A stretch of 64,000 nucleotides of DNA from an uncultured Alphaproteobacteria bacterium (GTDB lineage Bacteria > Pseudomonadota > Alphaproteobacteria > Methylaequorales > Methylaequoraceae). The translations under genes were made by a program, and so were the position numbers. Below are positions 34,108 to 42,531 of this stretch, piece after piece (position 1 is the first letter of the stretch; every line of letters begins with the position of its first letter). Below the pieces are notes generated by a model. It was not told the origin of the DNA, ran no database searches, and worked only from the letters and a program-made list of their open reading frames with translations. The stretch spans positions 221,711 to 285,710 of the forward strand of contig CACEXK010000001.1 in assembly GCA_902563505.1 (NCBI GenBank), read 5' to 3'.

Positions 34108-34812
34108 TCAACTAATATCATCATCTTTTGATTCAAATGTAGTTGTTGCATCGTTATCTCTATCATCTAAATCAAGTCTAGAAGAACTTTCATTTAAAAG
34201 ATTTCCACTCTCGGCATCCATATCAGCTTCGATTTTACTGAGCTCTTTTTCATCTTTTTCAATTTCTTGATCTTTTGTTATATTGATATCATTAGATTTT
34301 AGTTCATTGAATTCTGCTAAAGTTGGAGGACCTTGAACATTTTCAGGAAACATTTTATCATTTACATATTTTAATGCTTCTTCAACTGTCATCCCTTTAT
34401 TCATTGCATCATTGAGCATATTCATTTCAGGAGTATTCGGAGAATATGAAAAATCAAGATTGAATTTTTCATTTGATTCGCCTAAATTATCTGCATTTTT
34501 GGTATTTTCGTGATTGTTACTTTCTAAAATTTCACTAGTAGATTCATTGAAAACTTCCAATGCTTTTTCAAAAGCTTCTTTAGGCGAAGATCCATTGGAA
34601 ATAGATTCATTAAATACATTGGTTAATGAATTAATTACTTCGGAAGAATTTTCTCCAGTAATATCGAGTTTATCCATGAAAAAATTAATAGAGTCTATTG
34701 CAGCATTTAAAGCTTCTGCATGACTTGACCCGGCTTCTATCGAATTTGTAAATGCTGCTGAAACCGAATCACTTGCAGTTTCAATAATAGATTTTCCTGA
34801 TCCTGACTCCAT
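34108..34812 (-). CDS. Acidic protein with G-x-S-P-x-E-A repeats (putative secreted substrate)
   Basis: This 234-aa protein is strongly acidic and lacks a classical signal peptide and Cys. It has at least three imperfect helical repeats: AAFTNSIEAGSSHAEALNAA near residue 19, VFNESISNGSSPKEAFEKAL near 70, and NDAMNKGMTVEEALKYVNDK near 134. The same pattern occurs in the secretion-locus protein at 45482-46339 (GINNAIESGASPAEAFDMAG) and in both FecR/RTX proteins (AFDTAMAAGASPEQAMAEAA). The acidic tail ends KDDDIS. I infer a type I secretion substrate encoded away from its exporter. The function is unknown. Confidence 0.75.
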   Translation of the reverse strand: MESGSGKSIIETASDSVSAAFTNSIEAGSSHAEALNAAIDSINFFMDKLDITGENSSEVINSLTNVFNESISNGSSPKEAFEKALEVFNESTSEILESNNHENTKNADNLGESNEKFNLDFSYSPNTPEMNMLNDAMNKGMTVEEALKYVNDKMFPENVQGPPTLAEFNELKSNDINITKDQEIEKDEKELSKIEADMDAESGNLLNESSSRLDLDDRDNDATTTFESKDDDIS

Positions 34813-34932
34813 TTTAATTACCCATTTAATAAAATCTTACTTCAAATATTTAATAATTTCAAATTTATCAAGCTTAAAAAATTATTATTTAGAATCATTC
34901 TTATTTACTATTTCTTTAAAATATATTATATG

Positions 34933-34963
34933 TTGGTTATCATTTTAACATTTTTATAACCAA
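34933..34963 (+). promoter_or_regulatory. Inverted repeat at the start codon of the metal-exporter-like gene
   Basis: TTGGTTAT (34933-34940) pairs with ATAACCAA (34956-34963) across a 15-nt loop, and the right arm runs into the ATG at 34963. In RNA this would hide the start codon region; in DNA it could be an operator. No ribosome site is visible otherwise. Confidence 0.4.
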
Positions 34964-36126
34964 TGAATGCATTACTCGCAGTAGTCAGAGATAAAAAAAC
35001 TATTTTGATTGCCAATGAAGGCAGGCTTTTGAAGAAATGTTTATTGGGTTTCTTAATTTTATCTTTTACACTTCAAACGAATGATTACGGAGCTATTGTT
35101 AGAAATATTCTTATTGATGCGTATCTTCAAGTTTCAGTTTTCGTTGCTTTTACACTTTTCATTTTTCTTGGAGTTGATGCAGTTACAAAATTTAATATCT
35201 CAGATTTTTTAAGCAAAACAAAAAAAATTCATGTAATAATAGCATCTGCATTAGGTTCACTTCCTGGTTGTGGAGGTGCTATAATTGTAGTCACACAATA
35301 TATTCAAGGAAAAATAAGTTTTGGAGCATTGGTTGCTGTCTTGACCTCAACAATGGGTGATGCAGCATTTTTATTGCTAGCACAAGAACCTAAAGATGGT
35401 TTGTTAGTTTTTATAATTGCCGGTTTTACGGGAATAGTTAGCGGATATTTGGTAGACAAATTTAATAAAAATAGTTATTTAATTAATCAAAAAAATATAA
35501 AAGTTGAATTTGAAAAAGTGAAAGATACATTTGTATCAAAATTCAATATTTTCTGGTTATTAATTTTCATTCCTGGTTTTATTGTTGGTATACTTCAAGC
35601 CTTTCAAATTGATTTAAATAGTTTTTTTAATTTTTCTGGAAATTTCAACATCATATCATTCATAGGTGGTACAGGGGCTATTATTTCAATTTTTATGTGG
35701 ACATTAAACCCATTAAGTGACATTCAATGTTCAACGGAAAAGTCCCGCTCATTTATTTCTAGAACAATTGATACTTCTAATTTTGTAACAACTTGGGTTG
35801 TTTGCGGTTTTTTAATATATGAGAGTTTTGTTTATTTTTCAGCCATAGATTTAAAACAAGTTTTTGAAATCTGGACTTCCTTAGTTCCTTTAGTTGCAAT
35901 TCTTTTTGGCTTTATCCCTGGGTGTGGTCCACAAATATTAGTTACAACATTCTATTTAAATGGTTTTATCCCTTTTTCTGCAGAACTTGGTAATGCTATA
36001 TCTAATGATGGGGATGCGCTCTTCCCTGCTATTGCCCTTGCCCCAAAAGCAGCAATAATTGCTACATTGTACAGTGGAATACCTGCAATAATTGTTGCGT
36101 ATAGTTATATGTTCTTGTTTGAGTGA
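34963..36126 (+). CDS. Putative 10-TM metal exporter (ArsP_2-like, manganese-type)
   Basis: This 387-aa integral membrane protein has about ten predicted spans and an internal duplication. Each half carries a Pro-Gly-Cys-Gly motif: ASALGSLPGCGGAIIVVTQY near residue 92 and FGFIPGCGPQILVTTFYLNG near 316. Each is followed by an Asp-containing segment, TMGDAAFLLL near 128 and SNDGDALFPAIALAPKAA near 348. This fits the 'putative heavy-metal exporter/manganese transporter' family (ArsP_2). Ion identity is not shown by the sequence. The downstream monooxygenase gene begins 41 bp after the stop. Confidence 0.72.
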   Translation: MNALLAVVRDKKTILIANEGRLLKKCLLGFLILSFTLQTNDYGAIVRNILIDAYLQVSVFVAFTLFIFLGVDAVTKFNISDFLSKTKKIHVIIASALGSLPGCGGAIIVVTQYIQGKISFGALVAVLTSTMGDAAFLLLAQEPKDGLLVFIIAGFTGIVSGYLVDKFNKNSYLINQKNIKVEFEKVKDTFVSKFNIFWLLIFIPGFIVGILQAFQIDLNSFFNFSGNFNIISFIGGTGAIISIFMWTLNPLSDIQCSTEKSRSFISRTIDTSNFVTTWVVCGFLIYESFVYFSAIDLKQVFEIWTSLVPLVAILFGFIPGCGPQILVTTFYLNGFIPFSAELGNAISNDGDALFPAIALAPKAAIIATLYSGIPAIIVAYSYMFLFE

Positions 36127-36167
36127 ATTTAAAATATTATATTTTAATCATTAATGGAGAATTTAAA

Positions 36168-36470
36168 ATGTACATTGCTATGAATAGATTTAAAATAGTA
36201 ATAGGAAAAGAAAAAAAATTTGAGAAAATTTGGTTAAATAGAGATTCTCATTTAAACAATGTTAAAGGTTTTGTTAACTTCAACTTAATTAAAGGTGAAA
36301 CTAAAGATAATCATACATTATATGCATCTCATAGTACTTGGAAGTCTGAGAATGATTTTATAAACTGGACAAAATCAGAATCATTTAGATTAGCTCATAA
36401 AAATGCTGGGAAAAATAGTGATGTTTATCTCGGTCACCCAGAGTTTGAGGGTTTTAATATAGTTATTTGA
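36168..36470 (+). CDS. IsdG/HmoB-like antibiotic biosynthesis monooxygenase-fold protein
   Basis: The preferred start ATG 36168 has TGGAGA about 10 bp upstream and gives 100 residues starting MYIAMNRFKIVIGKEKKFEK. The alpha/beta barrel pattern continues with WLNRDSHLNNVKGFVNFNLI near residue 24, HTLYASHSTWKSENDFINWT near 52, and SESFRLAHKNAG near 73. This pattern (NRF, FE..W..R.S, GF..F.L) is that of heme-degrading monooxygenases. It may release iron from heme in the cytoplasm. It follows the metal-exporter-like gene and could be cotranscribed with it. Confidence 0.8.
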   Translation: MYIAMNRFKIVIGKEKKFEKIWLNRDSHLNNVKGFVNFNLIKGETKDNHTLYASHSTWKSENDFINWTKSESFRLAHKNAGKNSDVYLGHPEFEGFNIVI

Positions 36471-36509
36471 TTATCGATAAATCAGTCTAAACCATAATTC
36501 TACCACAAT

Positions 36510-37139
36510 TTAGTTTGGTAGAAGCTCAATTTTATTTCCAAATAAATTTGGATTTCTTTCTCTGTAAGAAAAATCTTTCTTTACATAATCCTCTTGATTA
36601 ACAAAAATATCGAGAAGTTTTTTTCTTGCAAAATTAGATGAGTTTATTTCCTCGCATGAATAAAAATCGGTAATCCAAGACATAACATTTATCTTTAATG
36701 ATTTTTTATCAAAATAAGTCTTATATCCAGTTACCAAATTGGAATCAATTACAAGATCACCACTGTTTTGATCAGACAAATGACTAGTATTTATTAGTTG
36801 GTACTCATCAATTACATTTTTTTTCCAGATGTTATATTTCCTGACACCCCTCTCAAGAGAAATCTCACCAATATTTGGCCACAAAGTTCCGATAAGATTT
36901 TTGTGTTCAAAAACAAGGATACTTTTAAAAGCTCCATCATTTTTTACTAAACCATAAGGATGAGCTTCAAAACCAATACTCCAGGATTTATCAATATAAT
37001 TGCATTTATAAATTTCGCTTTTATAAAATCCGTTCAAAACTTTATTAAAATCTTTTCTGACACTAAATTCTTCGGATATTGCAAACTCATTAAATAGAAT
37101 AAGAAGAATAAAAACTTTGATTGAAATGATTTTAGACAT
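36510..37139 (-). CDS. Exported hypothetical protein (209 aa)
   Basis: The N-terminus is a signal peptide (SIKVFILLILFNEFAISEEF, cleavage near residue 22). The mature protein of about 187 residues is mixed alpha/beta with two Cys, in EIYKCNYIDKSW near 38 and FYSCEEINSSN near 158, that may pair in the periplasm. No family is recognised. It is first of three leftward genes for small exported or anchored proteins between 36.5 and 37.9 kb. Confidence 0.65.
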   Translation of the reverse strand: MSKIISIKVFILLILFNEFAISEEFSVRKDFNKVLNGFYKSEIYKCNYIDKSWSIGFEAHPYGLVKNDGAFKSILVFEHKNLIGTLWPNIGEISLERGVRKYNIWKKNVIDEYQLINTSHLSDQNSGDLVIDSNLVTGYKTYFDKKSLKINVMSWITDFYSCEEINSSNFARKKLLDIFVNQEDYVKKDFSYRERNPNLFGNKIELLPN

Positions 37140-37236
37140 ATTAATAGCAAAAGAAATTTATACGAAATCAAATCATTTAAATCAACTATTAAGATTATTT
37201 TATACTAAAATATTTATTAATTAATAATTGTATAAA

Positions 37237-37596
37237 TTAAATCTTATTTTCTCTTGTAAGAGCTTCAATATTCATATTTTTTTTAAAAACTTCGAAATTT
37301 TTATATGCTTTACAATCTCCTCGAAATGATGAATATTTCTGGAATTTTAAATTTTTCCTATCTATTTTAATCTCATCAATATATATATAATTTTCATTTG
37401 TAAAATATTTTCCGATATCTTTTTTAGATAGCTCTAATTCATTTTCTCCACCCAGAAGTTTATATTCATAAGCTCTATTCTCCTCAAAAAAATATCCAAT
37501 TGTATTCCCATATATCTTACAAATAACTCCCTTACCATCGATCTCACCTGACAAAGCAATTTTTGAAAAAAAAAATAAAACTAAGAAAACAATCAT
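37237..37596 (-). CDS. Exported hypothetical protein (119 aa)
   Basis: It starts with a signal peptide (MIVFLVLFFFSKIALSGE, cleavage near residue 17). The mature part is mostly beta strands: GVICKIYGNTIGYFFEENRA and YIYIDEIKIDRKNLKF. Two Cys (near 24 and 94) could form a disulfide. The start overlaps the stop of the upstream 97-aa gene by 4 bp, so the two are translationally coupled. No family is recognised. Confidence 0.62.
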   Translation of the reverse strand: MIVFLVLFFFSKIALSGEIDGKGVICKIYGNTIGYFFEENRAYEYKLLGGENELELSKKDIGKYFTNENYIYIDEIKIDRKNLKFQKYSSFRGDCKAYKNFEVFKKNMNIEALTRENKI

Positions 37597-37886
37597 CTTT
37601 CCTCCATTATGTACTTTTGACAGGGATATTCAATACTTGTATCAACTCTCACTTGATCAACCTCACTACAACCATAATAACATTGTCTTTCATTATCTAA
37701 ATTTTTTCTATCAATTTTTTCATTAATTAAATTACATTTTATCAGTTTTTTTTCTAAATTTAGATTATTGTATGTTTTATCTTCGATGATGTGGAATCCA
37801 AAAAAACTATTAATCTTTGAGTAATTTATTAAGATTAGTAACAAAATAAAAAAGAAAAGAAGAATAAAAAATATTTTTTTTATCAT
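37593..37886 (-). CDS. Membrane-anchored hypothetical protein (97 aa)
   Basis: One N-terminal hydrophobic anchor (FILLFFFILLLILINYSKI, near residues 7-25) precedes a periplasmic domain of about 70 residues with several Cys, including RQCYYGCSEVDQ near 68-79 and YPCQKY near 88. The Cys pattern suggests disulfides. It overlaps the next gene by 4 bp. No family is recognised. Confidence 0.58.
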   Translation of the reverse strand: MIKKIFFILLFFFILLLILINYSKINSFFGFHIIEDKTYNNLNLEKKLIKCNLINEKIDRKNLDNERQCYYGCSEVDQVRVDTSIEYPCQKYIMEER

Positions 37887-38066
37887 AAATCAATGATTAA
37901 TTAAAACAGGTTTCTATACATTTTGAAAACTATTATCTTTAAAACTGATTGATTTTTTTTTAATTTTTGATAGTATCTACTCTACCATCCACATGGTTAA
38001 AAAGTGGCGCATAGTACATGCGTCAAAAGTACATGCTAAATAACTTTTTTTAAAGGAGTGAAAGGT

Positions 38067-38207
38067 ATGTTATTAACCAACAATATAATAAAACTAAAAA
38101 AAATTTTTGTTAAAATTCCTAAAGAAACAGGAAGAATTTGGGACCTATCAGAGAACAGATGGGGCTACAAATTCCTTTTTAATAAAAATAAAAATAAAAA
38201 TAAATAA
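38067..38207 (+). CDS. 46-aa hypothetical protein with strong ribosome site
   Basis: ATG 38067 follows AAAGGAG and AAAGG, a strong Shine-Dalgarno context. The product MLLTNNIIKLKKIFVKIPKE continues with TGRIWDLSENRWGYKF and an Asn/Lys tail encoded by an AAATAA-like repeat. It is basic, with no signal peptide. A 62-aa frame overlapping it in another phase has no ribosome site and is rejected. About 25 bp upstream lies the direct repeat AGTACATGC in two copies. A hairpin follows at 38219. Confidence 0.55.
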   Translation: MLLTNNIIKLKKIFVKIPKETGRIWDLSENRWGYKFLFNKNKNKNK

Positions 38208-38218
38208 AAATATTACAA

Positions 38219-38240
38219 CTGAGGGGGTAAAACCCCTCAG
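38219..38240. terminator. Hairpin after the 46-aa gene
   Basis: CTGAGGGG (38219-38226) and CCCCTCAG (38233-38240) form a strong 8-bp stem. The plus strand continues AT-rich but without a T-run. On the minus strand a T-rich stretch follows. Its orientation as a terminator is therefore uncertain. Confidence 0.45.
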
Positions 38241-38302
38241 GCAATTAAAAAAAATAAAATTGAATTTCTTCATCAAAATCTTTACGCTAACATAAGGATT
38301 TT

Positions 38303-38917
38303 ATGCAGAACTTTCTTAATCTTAAATTACTATTTAATCTTTTTATTTTAATATTCTTAACAAGCTGTTCTGGAAAATTTGAAAATAAAGAAGTAAAAAT
38401 AATTTATCCTAACAAAATTACTAAAATCGAGGGTAAACATGCATTATTAATTTCAAATAATGAATTTCCACTGATCAAACAGTTCACCTCAGATGATTGT
38501 GAGTCTTGGGCGGTAGATTTACCAATTAACGATCTTTTCAGAAATTCATTTACTAACCTGCTTAAATTAATGTTTGATGATTTAACTATCTTGAAAAAAA
38601 GTATGACTAATGAAGATGAGTTATTGAATAAATATACTTCACTAATATTTGTTGAAAAAAGTGAGGCGATTGCGACTTTTGTCACTGAAAGAAACACGGG
38701 GAAATTTAACATCAAATTAAATTCTCAAATTGTTGTAAAGGGTGGAAATATTGAAGTTAAAAATAATATAAATTCTGAACAAAGTTGGGGGAAAAATATT
38801 TATCTTGGGTGCGAATTAACTGAGGGTTCAAAAATTGCAACTGAAAATGCATTTCAAAATCTCCTTGATCAGGTTCATTCAAGTGTATACCAATCCGTAT
38901 ATAAAATTGTAAGATAA
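38303..38917 (+). CDS. Putative lipoprotein (204 aa)
   Basis: The N-terminus ends in a lipobox, LIFLTSCSGKF, so Cys22 is probably lipidated and the protein anchored facing the periplasm. The rest is mixed alpha/beta with an internal segment SDDCESWAVDLPINDLFRNS near 73, reminiscent of small outer-membrane-linked lipoproteins. No family is recognised. The gene ends 6 bp before the HDAC-like gene and probably shares its transcript. Confidence 0.72.
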   Translation: MQNFLNLKLLFNLFILIFLTSCSGKFENKEVKIIYPNKITKIEGKHALLISNNEFPLIKQFTSDDCESWAVDLPINDLFRNSFTNLLKLMFDDLTILKKSMTNEDELLNKYTSLIFVEKSEAIATFVTERNTGKFNIKLNSQIVVKGGNIEVKNNINSEQSWGKNIYLGCELTEGSKIATENAFQNLLDQVHSSVYQSVYKIVR

Positions 38918-38923
38918 TCCTTA

Positions 38924-39922
38924 ATGAAAACTAAGAGGAAGCTAGTAAAGTATTTGGTTAGCTTAATAATATTAGTTTTTTATAGATTTAATACAAAAGC
39001 AAAAGAGAATAAAATTAATACTAAAGTTTTAAGTGATAAAATCTTTTTTAAACATAAAATTTCTAAAGATCATCCAGAAACGCCTGACAGAATAAAATAT
39101 ATTATTAATTATCTAAACAAATCAAAATTAAATCATTTAATAGAAAATGTCGACATAAACTCAGGCAATATTATTGAAAATTGGATTAAAGAAATCCATT
39201 CAAATAATCATATTAAAAATATAAAAGAAATGGAACCACTAGCACATAAAGTTTCAAGTGCAGCTGTTGAAATATGTATTAAAGGAGTTGACATGATTTT
39301 TAATTCAGATGTTAGAAACATTTTTTGTGCAGTAAGACCTCCAGGGCACCATGCGCTAAACACAGGGAAAGAAGAAGGTTTTTGTTATTATAATCATGTA
39401 GCAATTACTGCAAAATATATTCAAAAGAAATACCTAATAGATAGAATATTAATTGTTGATTGGGATTATCATCATGGTAATTCAACAGAGTATTTTTTTT
39501 ATGATGATCCTTCCGTACTTTTTTTTTCTTCCCATGATCAGTATGCCTACCCAGGAACAGGCTCTCCTTTAAAAAAAGGTAAAAAACGAGGTTTAGGTTA
39601 TAATATAAATGTCCATTTACCATGCAATACAACAGATAAACAAATAATTGATGTCTATAAAAAAAAATTATTACCGATAGTTAAAAAATTTAAGCCAGAA
39701 TTTATTCTTATTTCTGCAGGATTTGATAGTAGAGTGGATGATCCATTGGGTTGTTACAAAGTTACAGATAACGGATTTAGAGAATTAACTAAAATAGTTT
39801 TAAATATTGCAAACAAGTTTTGTGATGGAAAACTTTTATCAATTTTAGAAGGTGGTTACAACCTTGATGGTAATGCCAGTGCAGCGGTTGCTCACATTAA
39901 AGAATTAAATAAAAAAATTTAA
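38924..39922 (+). CDS. Histone deacetylase/acetylpolyamine amidohydrolase family protein with N-terminal hydrophobic segment
   Basis: This 332-aa protein has the zinc-hydrolase core: RPPGHHAL near residue 140 (His pair), GFCYYNHVAITAKYI near 152, and the zinc ligands in ILIVDWDYHHGNSTE near 181. ISAGFDSRVDDPLG near 262 and SILEGGYNLDG near 306 follow. Family members deacetylate acetyl-lysine or acetylated small molecules. Unusually, residues about 9-21 (YLVSLIILVFYRF) form a hydrophobic segment ahead of the domain, so the enzyme may be exported or membrane-anchored. It follows a lipoprotein gene at 6 bp, which fits an envelope location. Confidence 0.87.
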   Translation: MKTKRKLVKYLVSLIILVFYRFNTKAKENKINTKVLSDKIFFKHKISKDHPETPDRIKYIINYLNKSKLNHLIENVDINSGNIIENWIKEIHSNNHIKNIKEMEPLAHKVSSAAVEICIKGVDMIFNSDVRNIFCAVRPPGHHALNTGKEEGFCYYNHVAITAKYIQKKYLIDRILIVDWDYHHGNSTEYFFYDDPSVLFFSSHDQYAYPGTGSPLKKGKKRGLGYNINVHLPCNTTDKQIIDVYKKKLLPIVKKFKPEFILISAGFDSRVDDPLGCYKVTDNGFRELTKIVLNIANKFCDGKLLSILEGGYNLDGNASAAVAHIKELNKKI

Positions 39923-39973
39923 ATCTTTAAAAAAAAAATAATTTTGTTATTAATGTTTATTTGAAAAAATAAT

Positions 39974-40570
39974 ATGGGATTAAAAAACGGACTTGATAGT
40001 AACAAGTATAAAAAAGCCTTGGATTTTTCTTACAATTTCTATCAAAATAAATATAGAAAAGGTCAGAAATTTCCATACTTTACATACTTATCATCAGTAA
40101 GTAACCTTATCATTGAAAACAATGGTTCAACTGATGAGGCTATTGCAGGTTTATTTCATGATATATTAGAAGATGAAAATGGAATAAAGAAACAATCAGT
40201 TATTAAGAACAAATTTGGAGTTAGAGTTTTAAATATTGTAAAACAATGTTCTAATGCACCAGTTTATTTTACCAACAAAGATGATTGGTTAAAAAATAAA
40301 AGAGAATTTTTAGATAATATGCAAAAAAAATCTCAGTCATCACTTTTAGTTTGTATATGTGATAAACTTCATAGTTTAAATTGTATAATATCTGACTACA
40401 ATAAAATTGGTAAAAAACTCTGGAAAAACTACTATATTTCACCAGAAAACATTAATTGGTACTACAGAAGTCTTTGTAAGAATTTTAAAAGATTCCTCAA
40501 AAATCATAAGAATTTAAAAGATAAATTTCAGAGAAATGTCAATGAACTTGAATATTTCTGTAAGAAATAA
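39974..40570 (+). CDS. HD-domain protein related to RelA/SpoT-type hydrolases, with altered metal site
   Basis: This 198-aa protein has the SpoT-like helical HD core. KFPYFTYLSSVSNLIIENNG near residue 30 is followed by GSTDEAIAGLFHDILEDENG near 50, and CICDKLHSLNCI near 121 carries the last Asp. In related proteins the first segment reads PYxxHL and supplies a metal His; here it reads PYFTYL, so that ligand is Tyr. The HD pair (FHDILED) remains. There is no synthetase domain. It could be a ppGpp-type hydrolase with reduced metal binding, or a non-catalytic binding protein. Confidence 0.75.
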   Translation: MGLKNGLDSNKYKKALDFSYNFYQNKYRKGQKFPYFTYLSSVSNLIIENNGSTDEAIAGLFHDILEDENGIKKQSVIKNKFGVRVLNIVKQCSNAPVYFTNKDDWLKNKREFLDNMQKKSQSSLLVCICDKLHSLNCIISDYNKIGKKLWKNYYISPENINWYYRSLCKNFKRFLKNHKNLKDKFQRNVNELEYFCKK

Positions 40571-40571
40571 A

Positions 40572-42053
40572 TTAATTTATATATCTATCAGTAATATGTT
40601 TTTTGTAAAATAAAGTTGTAAGTTTTTTGCCTGTTGTTTTTTGTAAAAGATCGTTAATTAAGTATTTTCTCCCATAATTATGGATATTTTCTTTTAACCA
40701 CAAAACAATTTTTTTAAAATTTCCATTTTCTATATTTTCCTTGAAAGAATCAATGTTATTTAATAAGAAGTATTTTATTTGAGCAGATATCATTGCTCCA
40801 ACACAGTATGAGGGAAAGTAACCGAAAGCACCAGAAAACCAGTGAATATCTTGAAGGCATCCCTCATTATCATTTTTTATATCAAGGTTAAAAATATCTT
40901 TAAATTCTTTATTCCAAATATCAGGCAAATCATTAATTGATTTATTATTATCCAACAAAATTTTTTCAACATTAAATCGATGAATTATATGTAAGGGGTA
41001 AGACACTTCGTCAGCATCAACCCTTATAAAATTTTTTTTTACTTCAGATCTAATATTAAATAAATTATTACAATTCCATTCTTCTCCATTTTTATTGAAT
41101 TTTTTCCTAAATATTTTTTCTAAAAAGATACTAAATTCTCGTGACTTTACTAATTGCATCTCAATAAATAATGATTGACTTTCGTGTAAGCTCATTCCTG
41201 CAGCATTTCCAATCGGTTGATTCTTCCATTTTTTTGGAAGACCAAATTCATAAAGTGCATGTCCAGTTTCATGCATCAATGCATCAAAACATGAAAATGA
41301 GTCTTTATTATCAAATCTTGTAGTTATTCTGATATCATCTCTAAAACCTCCGCAGAACGGATGAAGACTTTTATCAATTCTCCCTCTACTAAAATCAAAT
41401 CCAAATTTTTTCATAAAGTACTTTGAAAGTTCGAATTGCTCGTTTTCTGTTAACGGTGATATAAATCTAATTTTTCTACTTTTCTTTTGTTTGTTTATAA
41501 TAAGATTTATCTTTTTTTTTATAAAATTCCCTATGTCATCAAAAAAAAATTCTAATTCCTTGGAAGTAAATGAATCATCGTATAATGAAATCAAGGAATC
41601 ATATTTTTTCATTCCCCAGATTTCAGACAAAATTCCAGCCTTTCTTTCAATTGTAATAAATAGTTTAGATAATTTTTTTTTAACAATATTAAAATTATTC
41701 TTTAATCTTGCCTCTCGCCATAAACCTTCACATTCAAAGGATAATTGTGAATTTTCATTTATTAAATTAATTGGGATTTCGGTAAAGTAATCAAATTTTT
41801 TCTTCATGAGAGAAAAATTTCTTTTATCATCATCCTTAAGCTTTTCTTCTTCTATATATTTAAATAATTCTTTTTTTTTTATATAATCAAAGATCCTTTT
41901 TTTATTCTCATTAACAACATTAATTTGTGAAATTCTTGATTTTCTTGATCCTTTTGGCATTACAGTTGCCATATCCCATTCAAGCAGACTATTAATACCG
42001 TTGAGAATCTCAATTTCTGAAAATAATTTCTTTAAATTTCTATAATGTTTCAT
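40572..42053 (-). CDS. Carboxypeptidase Taq, M32 family metallopeptidase
   Basis: This 493-aa protein carries the M32 zinc motif HETGHALYEFGLP near residue 261. GMSLHESQSLFIEMQ near 296 supplies the third ligand Glu, and HPFCGGFRDDIRITTRFD near 226 is a family signature. VDADEVSYPLHIIHRFNVE near 344 and HWFSGAFGYFPSYCVGAM near 398 complete the conserved blocks. Length is normal (about 490-510). It is a cytoplasmic peptidase removing C-terminal residues. It converges with the HD-domain gene at 2 bp. Confidence 0.94.
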   Translation of the reverse strand: MKHYRNLKKLFSEIEILNGINSLLEWDMATVMPKGSRKSRISQINVVNENKKRIFDYIKKKELFKYIEEEKLKDDDKRNFSLMKKKFDYFTEIPINLINENSQLSFECEGLWREARLKNNFNIVKKKLSKLFITIERKAGILSEIWGMKKYDSLISLYDDSFTSKELEFFFDDIGNFIKKKINLIINKQKKSRKIRFISPLTENEQFELSKYFMKKFGFDFSRGRIDKSLHPFCGGFRDDIRITTRFDNKDSFSCFDALMHETGHALYEFGLPKKWKNQPIGNAAGMSLHESQSLFIEMQLVKSREFSIFLEKIFRKKFNKNGEEWNCNNLFNIRSEVKKNFIRVDADEVSYPLHIIHRFNVEKILLDNNKSINDLPDIWNKEFKDIFNLDIKNDNEGCLQDIHWFSGAFGYFPSYCVGAMISAQIKYFLLNNIDSFKENIENGNFKKIVLWLKENIHNYGRKYLINDLLQKTTGKKLTTLFYKKHITDRYIN

Positions 42054-42156
42054 AATATAATCAAATATTAAATTTTATAAATGGAAAGCAATCATTTTTT
42101 TTAACCTTATTAAAATAATTCTGGGGTTTATTGGGTTCATAAGTTTTATATTATTT

Positions 42157-42390
42157 GTGTTTTTTATTACATTAATATTTAAAAATCTATTTTTTTCTAA
42201 TGTACAAATAATAGATAATTTTTTTAATTATGAACTTTTTTGTGGGACTGATCTTGTTCTTATGGAAATTAACAATCAATGCAAGACATTAATAACTGTT
42301 TATTGGTTAATATTATTATCTTTTCTCTCATTTATATTTGGACTCTTATCTCTATATCCTTTTTTTACAATAAAAAAAAATCTTAATTAA
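42157..42390 (+). CDS. Small membrane protein, start uncertain
   Basis: From GTG 42157 the product has 77 residues with two hydrophobic spans. The frame is open further upstream and gives an additional hydrophobic stretch (IKIILGFIGFISFILFVFF) without an ATG, GTG or TTG, so the real start is unclear. One Cys pair (near 29 and 42) flanks the loop. No family is recognised. It lies just upstream of tRNA-Arg. Confidence 0.4.
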   Translation: MFFITLIFKNLFFSNVQIIDNFFNYELFCGTDLVLMEINNQCKTLITVYWLILLSFLSFIFGLLSLYPFFTIKKNLN

Positions 42391-42448
42391 AAGAAACATT
42401 TTAAATTTACTTCTCTTTTTGTATAACTTAAAGAGTAATTATTTTTTA

Positions 42449-42525
42449 GGCCCCGTAGCTCAGCTGGATAGAGCAACTGCCTTCTAAGCAGTAGGTCGTA
42501 CGTTCGAATCGTACCGGGGTCGCCA
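42449..42525 (+). tRNA. tRNA-Arg (anticodon UCU)
   Basis: A 77-nt cloverleaf with encoded CCA. Acceptor GGCCCCG pairs with CGGGGTC. D-arm GCTCAGCTGGATAGAGC. Anticodon arm ACTGC-CTTCTAA-GCAGT with TCT at 42483-42485. T-arm GTACG-TTCGAAT-CGTAC. The minus-strand frame across it translates to a typical tRNA artefact. Confidence 0.97.
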
Positions 42526-42531
42526 AGTAAT

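Noticed and set aside
38107..38295. 62-aa plus-strand frame overlapping the 46-aa gene
   Set aside because: It has no ribosome site, and the overlapping frame has a strong one; it also runs through the downstream hairpin.
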